This document shows positions 15,662-27,352 of a stretch of DNA of 64,000 bases, piece by piece. The first letter of the stretch is position 1. Each line of letters opens with the position of its first letter. Both the position numbers and the translations under genes were made by a program. The stretch spans positions 1,054,001 to 1,118,000 of the forward strand of contig NZ_AP023054.1 in assembly GCF_019703835.1 (NCBI RefSeq). Reading direction: 5' to 3'. The notes under the pieces were generated by a model. The model searched no databases. It saw nothing but the letters and a program-made list of their open reading frames with translations, and was not told where the DNA came from. The stretch is from Thaumasiovibrio subtropicus (GTDB lineage: Bacteria; Pseudomonadota; Gammaproteobacteria; Enterobacterales; Vibrionaceae).

Positions 15662-17851
15662 ATGAGTTATCAGGTTTTAGCACGAAAGTGGCGTCCGCAC
15701 CGATTCGAAGATGTTGTCGGGCAAGCACATGTGTTAACCGCCATTTCAAATGGTCTGGCACAAGATCGTCTTCATCACGCCTACTTATTTAGCGGTACCC
15801 GCGGTGTAGGTAAAACCACCATTGCACGTATCTTTGCGAAAGGACTAAATTGTGAGCAGGGTGTCACTGCTACTCCGTGTGGTAAATGTAATACCTGTCG
15901 AGAGATCGATGAGGGGCGTTTTGTTGATCTGTTAGAAATCGATGCAGCGTCGCGTACCAAAGTCGAAGATACACGAGAGCTGCTTGATAATGTCCAATAC
16001 AAGCCAGCCAGAGGCCGTTACAAAGTCTATCTAATCGATGAAGTGCATATGTTGTCGCGACACAGCTTCAATGCACTGCTCAAGACGTTAGAAGAGCCGC
16101 CTGAGTATGTGAAGTTCCTGTTAGCGACAACTGATCCTCAGAAATTACCTGTGACAATTTTGTCGCGTTGTTTACAGTTCCACTTGAAACACCTTGATAG
16201 TCAGCTGATCCAAGATCAGTTGGCTTACGTGTTGGAACAAGAAAATTGCACCTATGAGAGTAGAGCTTTACAGCTTATCGCCCGAGCAGCACAAGGCAGT
16301 ATGCGAGATGCGCTAAGTTTAACTGACCAATCGATAGCGATGGGTGGCGGCGAAGTCGTTACCGAGCAAGTTAGCCAAATGTTGGGCACCTTAGAAGGTG
16401 ATCATGCGGTCAAGTTGCTGGAAGTGTTTATTCAACACGATGTGAACTTATTACTGAATACTGTGGCTGAGCTAGCGAACGCAGGTGTTGAGTGGGACGC
16501 ACTTTTTGTGCAACTTGCGGAAGCATTACATAAAGTGGCCATGGCGCAACTTGTTGCCGAGTCGATAGATCAAGACGATCCAGATAAAGCCCGTATACTT
16601 TCTCTGGCTGCTTCGCTGTCGCCACAGGATATCCAGCTTTATTATCAGATGGTAATACAAGGACGCCGTGATCTCGCCTTGGCACCGCAGGGGCGTGTTG
16701 CCGTAGAGATGGTTCTGTTGCGCATGTTAGCCTTCCGTCCTGTTGCTGCATCACCGCTATCGGCGCAGTCGATACAGGTGCCTACTAGCGCGCCTCAGCA
16801 ACCTGTCCCTGCTATCTCATCGCCAATACCTGTTGCAAAAGAAGGGTTGCAGCATGCTAAGCAGCAGTTGGCTACGCAACGCGAGCAGCCTTCGCAACAC
16901 GCTATGCCAGTGGCTGGCCAAGACGCGCCGACGGTGGCTATATCAAATCCTGCAACAGAGGCGATGGAATATCCATCACAGCCTATTGACGTTGGTGAGC
17001 CGAGCACGCAAATTGCTGAACAGCAAGCACAGCAAGCACAGCAAGCACAGCAAGCACAGCAAGCACAGCAAGCACAGCAAGCACAGCAAGCACAGCAAGC
17101 ACAGCAAGCACAAAGTTCAACGGCAAGTAGTATATTGGCGGCAAGAAACACGTTGCGAAGTCGCCGAGGAGCTGCTGATACAAAAAAGAGTGAACCTGCT
17201 GTTCCCGCAGCAGGTCCCTCAGCTCGTGCGCCGCGACAGCAGCCTGAGTCAGCAGTAAGCCGTTTAGCGCGGCGTCATCAGGTTCCTGCTGCAACACCAG
17301 AATCGGTGTTACCTGGGCAGCCCACCTTGGAGCCGTTACCTGTCGCCGATGATGCTTATCGCTGGCAGGCGACACAGGTTGAAGATAATGTGATACCTGA
17401 TGTGACCCCACGAGAGGTTAAAACGGCGTTAGAGCATGAAAAAACGCCAGAAATGTTGGCCTTGTTAGCAGAAGAAACCGCTAAGCGCGATGAGTGGTCT
17501 CGTATAGCTCAGTCATTGGATGTCGGTCGAATGGTACAACAGCTGGCGTTAAATGCGGCGCTTGATCGACAAAATGAACAAGTGACCCTTTATTTACGCC
17601 CATCTCAGACCCATTTAGATACAGAGAAGGCGAGAGAGCAACTGGCAGATGCGCTTCAGGCGCATTGGGGAAGTCTTACATTGACGGTTCAAGTGAGCGA
17701 AGAAGGTGTGACACCTTTAGAGCAACGTGAGCAACTTTATTTAAAAAAATTGAGTCACGCGCGAATGAGTTTGCGTGGTGACGAAAATGTCTTATTTTTA
17801 CAGCAGCGGTTTGGCGCTATCTTAGATGATGAAAGCGTTAGACCTATCTAA
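15662..17851 (+). CDS. dnaX: DNA polymerase III subunits gamma and tau
   Basis: A 729-residue tau, the clamp-loader ATPase and replisome organiser. Walker A is SGTRGVGKTTIARIF, the zinc cysteines are CGKCNTC, Walker B is LIDEVHML and the sensor/SRC motif is LSRCLQF, all within the first 220 residues. Tau-specific domains IV-V (DnaB and alpha contacts) occupy the C-terminal part. The linker is Gln/Ala/Pro-rich and carries ten QQA triplets (codons 454-483), making tau longer than the 643-residue E. coli form. A programmed -1 frameshift site near codon 508 would yield a gamma of about 510 residues. The start MSYQVLARKWRPHRFEDVVG is the family N-terminus; an upstream in-frame TTG extension runs into leader hairpins and is rejected. 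The ybaB gene follows by 34 bases. Confidence 0.97.
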   Translation: MSYQVLARKWRPHRFEDVVGQAHVLTAISNGLAQDRLHHAYLFSGTRGVGKTTIARIFAKGLNCEQGVTATPCGKCNTCREIDEGRFVDLLEIDAASRTKVEDTRELLDNVQYKPARGRYKVYLIDEVHMLSRHSFNALLKTLEEPPEYVKFLLATTDPQKLPVTILSRCLQFHLKHLDSQLIQDQLAYVLEQENCTYESRALQLIARAAQGSMRDALSLTDQSIAMGGGEVVTEQVSQMLGTLEGDHAVKLLEVFIQHDVNLLLNTVAELANAGVEWDALFVQLAEALHKVAMAQLVAESIDQDDPDKARILSLAASLSPQDIQLYYQMVIQGRRDLALAPQGRVAVEMVLLRMLAFRPVAASPLSAQSIQVPTSAPQQPVPAISSPIPVAKEGLQHAKQQLATQREQPSQHAMPVAGQDAPTVAISNPATEAMEYPSQPIDVGEPSTQIAEQQAQQAQQAQQAQQAQQAQQAQQAQQAQQAQSSTASSILAARNTLRSRRGAADTKKSEPAVPAAGPSARAPRQQPESAVSRLARRHQVPAATPESVLPGQPTLEPLPVADDAYRWQATQVEDNVIPDVTPREVKTALEHEKTPEMLALLAEETAKRDEWSRIAQSLDVGRMVQQLALNAALDRQNEQVTLYLRPSQTHLDTEKAREQLADALQAHWGSLTLTVQVSEEGVTPLEQREQLYLKKLSHARMSLRGDENVLFLQQRFGAILDDESVRPI
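17021..17110 (+). repeat. Ten perfect 9-bp tandem repeats inside dnaX
   Basis: The unit CAGCAAGCA, encoding Gln-Gln-Ala, is repeated ten times without a single substitution. A 9-bp unit keeps the reading frame when copies are gained or lost. It lies in the low-complexity linker of tau, 72 bases before the frameshift heptamer. Confidence 0.97.
17167..17215 (+). promoter_or_regulatory. dnaX: Programmed -1 ribosomal frameshift signal for the gamma subunit
   Basis: All three elements known from E. coli dnaX are present. An internal Shine-Dalgarno AGGAG at 17167-17171 lies ten bases before the slippery heptamer A AAA AAG at 17182-17188. A perfect 8-bp stem ACCTGCTG / CAGCAGGT (17194-17215, six-base loop) begins five bases after it. 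Slippage leads to GAG then the stop TGA at 17191-17193. Confidence 0.93.
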
Positions 17852-17885
17852 TTGAATAATAGATTGAAGCAAAGAGAGAACAGCT

Positions 17886-18215
17886 ATGTTTGGTAAAGGT
17901 GGAATGGGCAACATGATGAAGCAGGCGCAAGTGATGCAAGAGCGCATGCAGAAGATGCAAGAAGAGATTGCCAATATGGAAGTAACTGGCGAATCTGGTG
18001 CTGGCCTCGTCAAAATTACCGTAACCGGTAGCCATAGTGTTCGTCGTGTTGATATCGATGAATCATTGATGGAAGACGACAAAGATATGCTAGAAGACTT
18101 GATTGCCGCAGCGTTTAACGACGCAGCACGTCGTGTTGAAGAAGCACAGAAAGAGAAGATGGCATCTGTGACAGGTGGCATGAACCTTCCAGCTGGCTTT
18201 AAGATGCCGTTCTAA
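17886..18215 (+). CDS. ybaB: Nucleoid-associated protein YbaB/EbfC family
   Basis: A 109-residue basic-acidic helical protein that binds DNA as a dimer. The N-terminal [20 protein letters not shown] is followed by the amphipathic helix [20 protein letters not shown], the family signature, and ends in [10 protein letters not shown]. It is encoded between dnaX and recR, as in most bacteria, two bases before recR. The link with recombination is contextual. The start has GAGAGAACAG upstream. Confidence 0.95.
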   Translation: MFGKGGMGNMMKQAQVMQERMQKMQEEIANMEVTGESGAGLVKITVTGSHSVRRVDIDESLMEDDKDMLEDLIAAAFNDAARRVEEAQKEKMASVTGGMNLPAGFKMPF

Positions 18216-18217
18216 AC

Positions 18218-18817
18218 ATGCAAACTAGCCCACTACTTGAGCAGCTTATGGATGCATTGAAATGCTTGCCAGGCGTTGGCCCCAAGTCAGCGCAGCGCAT
18301 GGCTTTTCATTTACTGCAGCGCAATCGTCGAGGTGGTGCGGTGCTCGCTGACACGTTGCAAAAGGCGATGACTGAGATAGGGCATTGCCGCGATTGTCGC
18401 ACTTTCACTGAACAAGACGTGTGTGGTATTTGCGCTAATCCGCGTCGACAAGAAAGCGGTCAACTTTGTGTTGTTGAAAGTCCGGCTGATATTGTGGCCA
18501 TTGAATCAACGGGCCAGTTCTCTGGGCGCTATTTTGTTTTGATGGGCCATTTGTCGCCGCTCGATGGTATCGGGCCGTCAGATATCGGTCTTGATGTCTT
18601 GCAGCGCCGTTTAGAAGAGGAAACGTTGTCAGAGGTTATTTTGGCGACGAACCCGACTGTAGAAGGCGAAGCAACGGCCCAATACATCGCTGAGCTATGT
18701 CAGCACTTTGATGTTCAAGCGAGTCGAATCGCGCATGGCGTGCCAATGGGTGGAGAATTGGAACTCGTCGATGGAACAACGCTGTCCCATGCCTTAGCCG
18801 GACGGCAAAAATTCTAA
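18218..18817 (+). CDS. recR: Recombination mediator RecR
   Basis: A 199-residue ring-forming protein of the RecFOR pathway, helping RecA displace SSB at gaps. An N-terminal helix-hairpin-helix, [20 protein letters not shown], is followed by a C4 zinc finger (CRDC, then CGIC) at about residues 56-72. A Toprim domain with [12 protein letters not shown] and the C-terminal [14 protein letters not shown] completes it. It is co-transcribed with ybaB and closes with a terminator overlapping the stop codon. Confidence 0.97.
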   Translation: MQTSPLLEQLMDALKCLPGVGPKSAQRMAFHLLQRNRRGGAVLADTLQKAMTEIGHCRDCRTFTEQDVCGICANPRRQESGQLCVVESPADIVAIESTGQFSGRYFVLMGHLSPLDGIGPSDIGLDVLQRRLEEETLSEVILATNPTVEGEATAQYIAELCQHFDVQASRIAHGVPMGGELELVDGTTLSHALAGRQKF

Positions 18818-18843
18818 AAAAACCGCCAGTTGGCGGTTTTTTT
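18816..18843 (+). terminator. Rho-independent terminator of recR
   Basis: An A-run, then ACCGCC, an AGTT loop and GGCGGTTTTTTT. It begins inside the recR stop codon and lies between convergent recR and toxS, so it may act on both strands. Confidence 0.93.
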
Positions 18844-18858
18844 ATGTGTCGCAGGCGC

Positions 18859-19413
18859 TTATTGGGCGACTAAGATACTTGAGCCATTGTTGAGGCTAGT
18901 CAGTAAAATACTTTTGTTATTCAACACATCGAGTTTACGACTCTGTTTACTATCGATGATGTAATAGTGGCGAATGTAATCGAGCTCCTCTGGGTTGAGC
19001 AAACCATTGTTGCCACTGACCACATCAGAGATGTCGGTAATCTCTGTTTGCAAATACTTACCACTGACTTGCCAGTTACCCGTTTCCGAAATGTGCAACT
19101 GGAGTACGTTTTCACTGTCATCGCTCTCAAGGGTGAGATGGGTAAAGCGAGAGAACGTCTTGTTCGGTAGAAAGATCACCTGGCTGGTGCTCTCTAGACG
19201 TTGCAGATTCTGCAAATTGGATGAGTGTGTCTGCTCTCGAGGTTCAATTTCACTCACGCTGACGCTCTGCCACTTATGAGCGCTTAGCATTTGCTCAATC
19301 TTAATATCACTTGCCGTGTAATACCAAAGGCTCCCTAAACAGACCATGAAAAGCAAGCCTAAGCTCCACCACTGCTTTATTGCGCTGGATTTTTGATTCG
19401 TTCTCATTGGCAA
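18859..19413 (-). CDS. toxS: Transmembrane regulator ToxS
   Basis: A 184-residue inner-membrane protein with one N-terminal membrane helix (about residues 14-33) and a periplasmic beta-rich domain. ToxS binds the ToxR periplasmic domain, protects it from proteolysis and takes part in bile sensing in V. cholerae. Supporting patterns are MLSAHKWQSVSVSEIEP near residues 42-58 and the SRFTHLTLESDDSEN and YYIIDSKQSRKLDVLNNKSI stretches. Its start overlaps the end of toxR by ten bases, the conserved toxRS coupling. The call rests on synteny with toxR and htpG as well as sequence. Confidence 0.9.
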   Translation of the reverse strand: MPMRTNQKSSAIKQWWSLGLLFMVCLGSLWYYTASDIKIEQMLSAHKWQSVSVSEIEPREQTHSSNLQNLQRLESTSQVIFLPNKTFSRFTHLTLESDDSENVLQLHISETGNWQVSGKYLQTEITDISDVVSGNNGLLNPEELDYIRHYYIIDSKQSRKLDVLNNKSILLTSLNNGSSILVAQ

Positions 19414-20231
19414 AGCTCCGAATTGTCTTTTTCTTTCGGTAGCAGTCGGATCGTCATGTTCTCGATGCTGTGAAGCGGTTTATGGATGTAATTGAGAAAT
19501 ATCTGATTGTTACGTCCATCAGTGACGATCACTTTTTCCGGGCGCAACTCATCGGGATGGTGGGTTGCGTAATTGGTAACACATTGCGTGATCAAGGCTT
19601 CCCATTGATCGAAATCAGGGTGACTACTCGGTTGGATAACAGGAATCCCTTCTACGACGAACATCTCATCAAATGAAGACGATGTGGTCGGTGATGTTTT
19701 AAACGCGAAGATTGGAATGAGTACCGACATGATCACCACCAACAGGTTCATCCAGAAAAACTGAGTACGTCCTCCTGTTGCTGCAGGCTTCAGTGTCTCA
19801 TCCAAATCAGCGGTCAATGGCACAGGCGTCTCAGTAGATGGCAGGACATTGAGTGGAATTGATACCTCATCAAGTGCTTCTGGCGCTTGATAGGGTTCGA
19901 TATCCGCAATGATTTGATAGCCACGTTTTGGCACTGTTTTAATAAACTCAGGCGATTTTGTCGAATCCTTCAAGGCTTTTCTGAGCGTAGAAATCGCTTG
20001 GGTGATGCTGGAGTCATCAACTTCAAAGCCTTGTTGTCGCCAGACAAAGTTGTGAAGGTGCTGGCGGGTGATCACCGCACCTGGCTCTTCAGCCAAGAGT
20101 TGCAGTGCACGGCTTTCATTGGTGCCGAGTCGGATAAGTTCGTTGTCTTCAAGTTGGTCGATAAGACTGTTGTCCGCCGGATCGAACAGAAAACGTTTGC
20201 CAATAAGAAGTTTGTCAACCTTAGATGTCAT
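19404..20231 (-). CDS. toxR: Transmembrane transcriptional activator ToxR
   Basis: A 275-residue membrane-anchored regulator. A cytoplasmic OmpR-type winged helix lies at about residues 15-112, with LGTNESRALQLLAEEPGAVI, SSITQAISTLRKALKDS and the wing FIKTVPKRGYQI. An acidic/Pro linker leads to a single membrane helix at about 160-180. The periplasmic domain keeps two cysteines, Cys217 and Cys274 (second-last residue), matching the redox and bile-sensing disulfide pair of V. cholerae ToxR. ToxR controls outer-membrane porin choice and, in pathogens, virulence genes. It is divergent from htpG, as usual in Vibrionaceae. The porin gene at 11.9 kb is a candidate target. Confidence 0.96.
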   Translation of the reverse strand: MTSKVDKLLIGKRFLFDPADNSLIDQLEDNELIRLGTNESRALQLLAEEPGAVITRQHLHNFVWRQQGFEVDDSSITQAISTLRKALKDSTKSPEFIKTVPKRGYQIIADIEPYQAPEALDEVSIPLNVLPSTETPVPLTADLDETLKPAATGGRTQFFWMNLLVVIMSVLIPIFAFKTSPTTSSSFDEMFVVEGIPVIQPSSHPDFDQWEALITQCVTNYATHHPDELRPEKVIVTDGRNNQIFLNYIHKPLHSIENMTIRLLPKEKDNSELCQ

Positions 20232-20368
20232 TGATTTCTCAAAGTTGTGTTTGTATTACATGCAGAGACGAAGCGGTATTAATAGCGGCAAGTATAAAGA
20301 AACTCGACCTGAAAGTGTAATCTGTGTCGCCTATTGAGCTGTTGATTTTAATAAAGAACGACATTTTA

Positions 20369-20397
20369 GGTTGAAAACGGCGTCTTTGACCATATGT
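20369..20397 (+). promoter_or_regulatory. Probable sigma-32 heat-shock promoter of htpG
   Basis: TTGAAA at 20371-20376 and CCATAT at 20390-20395 are separated by 13 bases, close to the RpoH consensus. The site lies about 45 bases before the htpG ATG. Confidence 0.6.
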
Positions 20398-20439
20398 AAA
20401 TCAACGAAACGATAAATAACCCCTGAATTTGAGGTCCAA

Positions 20440-23126
<2,687 letters not shown>

Positions 23127-23152
23127 ATAGTGCTAATCGATTGAAACTACGA

Positions 23153-23180
23153 GGGCTAATCTTAGATTAGCCCTTTTTTT
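23153..23180 (+). terminator. Rho-independent terminator of adk
   Basis: GGGCTAATC / GATTAGCCC with a three-base loop and seven T residues. Confidence 0.93.
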
Positions 23181-23228
23181 GTTTGAAACTTACAGACATA
23201 GCAACTGTTTTCGGGGAATGAAAAGCAT

Positions 23229-24194
23229 ATGACGGACAAAGTAGGCGTTCTGTTAATTAACCTAGGTACACCAGATGCACCCACGGCCAAAGCAGTCAAA
23301 GCGTTTCTTGCCGAGTTCTTACACGATAAACGTGTCGTTGATTTGACTCGATTCATTTGGTGTCCGGTGCTACACGGCATTGTACTCCCTTTCCGTTCGC
23401 CGAAAGTCGCCAAGCTCTATCAGAGTATTTGGATGGAAGAAGGTTCGCCCTTGATGGTCTACTCAAAGCGTCAGCGAGACAAATTGGCGCAGAGTACTGG
23501 GTTACCAGTTGCACTAGGCATGACATATGGTAATCCCTCTATTGATAGCGGGCTTGCCGAGCTAGAAACTCAGGGCTGCAATAAGGTTTTAGTGCTGCCC
23601 CTTTACCCACAGTACTCAGCAACGACTACGGCGGCGGGTTTTGATAAGTTAGCCAAAGTACTCAAAACGCGTTCGGCGTTGCCAGAACTGCGCACAGTGA
23701 ACCGATACTATCAACATCCCGGCTACGCGAAAGCCTTGGCGGAATCGGTACAGCGCTTTTGGGCAAAAGAGGGTGAAAGCGAGTACCTACTTTGCTCTTA
23801 TCATGGGATTCCGCAGCGATATGCAGACAATGGTGACCCGTATCCACAAGATTGTCAGGCGTCAACAGCCTTACTGAATCAGCATTTGCAGTTGCCAGAA
23901 GCGCGTTTTGGCATGAGCTATCAATCTATCTTTGGACGAGAAGAGTGGATAAAGCCGTACACCGAAGCGACGATCATTGCCCTTGCAGAAAAAGGGGTGA
24001 AAACGTTGGATGTCATCACACCGGCCTTCGCCTCTGATTGTTTGGAAACATTAGAAGAGATTGCAGAGCAGTGCCAAGAGGCCTTTATTGAGGCGGGTGG
24101 TGAGCGACTTCGACTTGTCCCTTGTTTGAACGATGACGAGGCGCACATTCAGCTGCTGAGTGATGTGATTGCAGAGGCAACGCAGAACTGGTAA
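23229..24194 (+). CDS. hemH: Ferrochelatase
   Basis: A 321-residue enzyme inserting Fe2+ into protoporphyrin IX, the last step of protoheme synthesis. It begins [20 protein letters not shown]. The catalytic histidine is in [12 protein letters not shown] (about residues 181-192), and the acidic proton path is in [16 protein letters not shown] near 265. There are no C-terminal iron-sulfur cysteines, as expected for gamma-proteobacteria. It sits in the conserved adk-hemH order but has its own transcription unit after a strong terminator. Confidence 0.97.
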   Translation: MTDKVGVLLINLGTPDAPTAKAVKAFLAEFLHDKRVVDLTRFIWCPVLHGIVLPFRSPKVAKLYQSIWMEEGSPLMVYSKRQRDKLAQSTGLPVALGMTYGNPSIDSGLAELETQGCNKVLVLPLYPQYSATTTAAGFDKLAKVLKTRSALPELRTVNRYYQHPGYAKALAESVQRFWAKEGESEYLLCSYHGIPQRYADNGDPYPQDCQASTALLNQHLQLPEARFGMSYQSIFGREEWIKPYTEATIIALAEKGVKTLDVITPAFASDCLETLEEIAEQCQEAFIEAGGERLRLVPCLNDDEAHIQLLSDVIAEATQNW

Positions 24195-24310
24195 TTACCC
24201 GAGAGCCATTCGGGGTATGGAAAAAAGCAATAATTTGTTCAGGGAATGGTTGGTTGTTCTATATTGTGTGGTAGAATCCCGTCGTTTTTTTGCCATCAAC
24301 AACGAAAACC

Positions 24311-25615
24311 ATGAAATTTCCCGGTCAACGTAAATCAAAGCACTATTTTCCCGTACACGCACGCGATCCGCTTCTGAGTCAAAATAAGCCTCAGAAAAAA
24401 CTGGCTCGTCCCCACATCATTGGTATTGACCAAACCTTGGTCGATATTGAAGCGCGGGTGGATGAAGAGTTTGTTGAACGCTATGAATTAAGCAAAGGAC
24501 ATTCGCTGGTCATTGATGACGAAAAAGCTGAACAACTCTATCGTGAACTAAAAGATAACCAACTGATCAGCCATGAGTTTGCGGGTGGTACCATAGGTAA
24601 TACCCTTCATAACTATTCGGTACTGGCTGATGATAAGTCGATATTGCTTGGTGTTATGTGCCAAGATATCGAGATTGGTAGCTATGCCTATCGCTACCTT
24701 TGCAACACCTCTAGCCGCATGGACTTAAATCATCTGCAACCGATCAATGGCCCTATTGGTCGCTGTTTTACATTGATTTCAGACGATGGTGAACGGACTT
24801 TTGCTATCAATGACGGCATGATGAACCACCTTCGTCCCGAAAATATTTCTGAGAAAATTTTCGAAAAAGCATCAGCCTTGGTGATTTCTGCGTATTTAGT
24901 GCGTTGTCAAAACGGTGAACCAATGCTGGACGCGACGATGAAAGCCATTGAATACGCGAAAAAGCATGATGTACCTGTTGTACTAACACTAGGGACGAAG
25001 TTCGTTATCGAAGGTAACGTTCAGTGGTGGCGTGACTTCCTGCAAGAACACGTTTCTGTTGTTGCCATGAATGAAGAAGAAGGCGAAGCGCTAACTGGTG
25101 AGAAAGATCCGTTGCTCGCCTCTGATAAGGCGTTGGAGTGGGTTGACCTTGTGCTCTGTACGGCGGGGCCTGTCGGCTTGTACATGGCCGGTTACACGGA
25201 AGATAGTGTGAAACGTCAAACATCGTTACCATTGCTTCCGGGAGAAATCCCAGAATTCAACATGTATGAGTTCAGCCGCCCAATGGAGAAAGCTAAGTGT
25301 CGTAAGCCGATAAAGGTTTACTCGCACATCTCACCTTATATGGGTGGCCCTGAGAAGATTAAGAATACAAACGGCGCGGGTGATGGTGCGCTTTCTGCAC
25401 TCTTACACGACATGTCAGCGAATCGTTATCACCGTGATAATGTGCCGAAATCGTCTAAACATGCGAATGAGTTCCTAACGTACTCTTCATTTTCTCAAGT
25501 ATGTAAGTACTCCAATCGAGTCAGCTACGAAGTGTTGATGCAACACTCTCCGCGCCTTTCGCGTGGTCTACCGGAACGAGAAGATAGCTTGGAAGAAGCC
25601 TACTGGGAACGCTAA
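24311..25615 (+). CDS. gsk: Inosine-guanosine kinase
   Basis: A 434-residue PfkB/ribokinase-family kinase phosphorylating inosine and guanosine to IMP and GMP in purine salvage. The N-terminal MKFPGQRKSKHYFPVHARDP is nearly the E. coli Gsk start. The PfkB signature with the catalytic Asp is in KNTNGAGDGALSALLHDM near residue 365. Longer than typical ribokinases, as Gsk is. Seven upstream in-frame codons are dropped on family alignment. The gene order hemH-gsk is the same as in E. coli. Confidence 0.96.
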   Translation: MKFPGQRKSKHYFPVHARDPLLSQNKPQKKLARPHIIGIDQTLVDIEARVDEEFVERYELSKGHSLVIDDEKAEQLYRELKDNQLISHEFAGGTIGNTLHNYSVLADDKSILLGVMCQDIEIGSYAYRYLCNTSSRMDLNHLQPINGPIGRCFTLISDDGERTFAINDGMMNHLRPENISEKIFEKASALVISAYLVRCQNGEPMLDATMKAIEYAKKHDVPVVLTLGTKFVIEGNVQWWRDFLQEHVSVVAMNEEEGEALTGEKDPLLASDKALEWVDLVLCTAGPVGLYMAGYTEDSVKRQTSLPLLPGEIPEFNMYEFSRPMEKAKCRKPIKVYSHISPYMGGPEKIKNTNGAGDGALSALLHDMSANRYHRDNVPKSSKHANEFLTYSSFSQVCKYSNRVSYEVLMQHSPRLSRGLPEREDSLEEAYWER

Positions 25616-25636
25616 GCATCCACGGTTTACTCGAAC

Positions 25637-25671
25637 AAAAAAACGCGCGGTCCGATGGCCGCGCGTTTTTT
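25637..25671. terminator. Bidirectional terminator between gsk and asnB
   Basis: An A-run, ACGCGCGG, an eight-base centre, CCGCGCGT and a T-run. Poly-T occurs on both strands and the flanking genes converge. Confidence 0.92.
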
Positions 25672-25684
25672 ATCTCTACTTCTA

Positions 25685-27352
25685 TTAGTACGCGTCGTTG
25701 TGAACCGCTTTCACCGCGCGGCCTGATGGGTCGGCATTGTTCTTAAATGACTCATCCCACTCGATAGCTTTTGCACTTGAGCACGCGACGGATGGGCCAC
25801 CAGGAACACACTTGGCGGCATCTTCGAGTGGGAAAAGCTCTTCAAAGATCTCGCGGTACATGTAACCTTCTTTGGTGGTCGGCGTGTTGTAAGGGAAACG
25901 GAACGCGGCTGTTTCAAGTTGTTGGTCAGTGACTTTCGCTGCTGCAACTTCACGCAGAGAGTCGATCCAGTTGTAGCCGACGCCATCTGAGAATTGCTCT
26001 TTCTGACGCCATACCACTTCTTTAGGCAGGTAGTCTTCGAAGCATTCACGGATGATGTGTTTTTCCATTTTACCGTTGCCACACATCTTATCCGTCGGGT
26101 TGACGCGCATAGCGACTTCCAAAAATTCTTTGTCGAGGAAAGGAACACGCGCCTCTACGCCCCAAGCCGCCATTGATTTGTTGGCGCGCGCACAGTCGAA
26201 CATGTTGAGAGCAAGTAGCTTGCGTACCGTCTCTTCATGGAACTCTTGCGCGTTAGGCGCTTTGTGGAAGTAAAGGTAGCCGCCGAATACTTCATCTGCA
26301 CCTTCACCTGAAAGCACCATTTTAATGCCCATGGCACGTATCTTACGCGACATTAGGTACATTGGGGTTGAGGCGCGGATGGTTGTCACATCGTAAGTCT
26401 CAATGTGGTAGATCACATCGCGAATTGCATCTAACCCTTCTTGTACCGTATAAGTGAGTTCGTGGTGGACAGTACCTAAGTGGTCAGCGACTTTTTTCGC
26501 TGCCTTTAGATCTGGCGCGCCTTCTAGACCAATCGCAAAAGAGTGCAGGGTAGGCCACCATGCTTGGGATTGCTCGTCATCTTCGATGCGCTTCGCTGCA
26601 AACTTTTTCGTGATTGCTGAGGTGACAGAGGAATCTAGTCCGCCAGAAAGCAGCACACCGTAGGGAACATCTGTCATTAACTGGCGTTTAACCGCGTTTT
26701 CTAGTGCATCTTTTAATGCTGCTTTATCCGTTGTGTTGTCTTTAACGGCATCAAACTCCATCCACTCACGTTTATAGTAACGTTGGGCTTCTTTACCTGC
26801 CTTAGACCAAACAAAACTGCCCGGAGGAAACTCACTGATGGTGCGACAAACTGGCACGAGAGACTTCATTTCAGAAGACACATAGTAGTTGCCGTGCTCG
26901 TCATAGCCATGGTAAAGCGGAATGATACCAATATGGTCACGACCGATTAGATAGGCATCTTGGTCTGCATCATAGAGAATGAATGCGAAGATACCGTTCA
27001 AGTAGTCAAGAAGCTCAGGGCCTTTTTCTTTGTAGAGTGCCAGAATGATTTCACAGTCAGACTCAGTTTGAAACGGATAGTCCGCTGCATGCGCTTGGCG
27101 TAATTCTTTGTGGTTGTAGATCTCGCCGTTTACGGCCAACGCGTGACTTTTATCTTCGTTGTAGAGAGGCTGTTCACCGCTGTTTAAGTCAACAATCGCG
27201 AGACGCTCGTGCACAAGAATTGCTTTGTCAGAGGAATAAATACCAGACCAATCAGGGCCGCGATGGCGCATTTTTTTTGACATCTCAAGTGCGGTTTCAC
27301 GCAGTTTTACTGCATCACTTTTTATGTCTAGAACACCAAATATTGAACACAT
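25685..27352 (-). CDS. asnB: Asparagine synthase B, glutamine-hydrolysing
   Basis: A 555-residue enzyme converting aspartate, glutamine and ATP to asparagine. Cys2 of MCSIFGVLDIK is the N-terminal glutaminase nucleophile. NGEIYNHKELR and the class II amidotransferase fold fill the first 200 residues. The synthetase domain has the PP-loop LSGGLDSSVTSAI near residue 232 and LSGEGADEVFGGYLYF near 345. E. coli AsnB is 554 residues. In E. coli asnB closes the nag operon region; here a transporter gene and a palindromic element lie between. The 700-base upstream region holds its promoter. Confidence 0.97.
   Translation of the reverse strand: MCSIFGVLDIKSDAVKLRETALEMSKKMRHRGPDWSGIYSSDKAILVHERLAIVDLNSGEQPLYNEDKSHALAVNGEIYNHKELRQAHAADYPFQTESDCEIILALYKEKGPELLDYLNGIFAFILYDADQDAYLIGRDHIGIIPLYHGYDEHGNYYVSSEMKSLVPVCRTISEFPPGSFVWSKAGKEAQRYYKREWMEFDAVKDNTTDKAALKDALENAVKRQLMTDVPYGVLLSGGLDSSVTSAITKKFAAKRIEDDEQSQAWWPTLHSFAIGLEGAPDLKAAKKVADHLGTVHHELTYTVQEGLDAIRDVIYHIETYDVTTIRASTPMYLMSRKIRAMGIKMVLSGEGADEVFGGYLYFHKAPNAQEFHEETVRKLLALNMFDCARANKSMAAWGVEARVPFLDKEFLEVAMRVNPTDKMCGNGKMEKHIIRECFEDYLPKEVVWRQKEQFSDGVGYNWIDSLREVAAAKVTDQQLETAAFRFPYNTPTTKEGYMYREIFEELFPLEDAAKCVPGGPSVACSSAKAIEWDESFKNNADPSGRAVKAVHNDAY

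Noticed and set aside
16795..17151. Cys/Ala-rich open frame opposite the dnaX repeat array
   Set aside because: It is the reverse reading of the 9-bp repeat and lies wholly inside dnaX; no start signal or family.
16743..17258. Ser/Lys/His repeat frame in the same strand as dnaX
   Set aside because: Off-frame reading of the repeat array within dnaX coding sequence.
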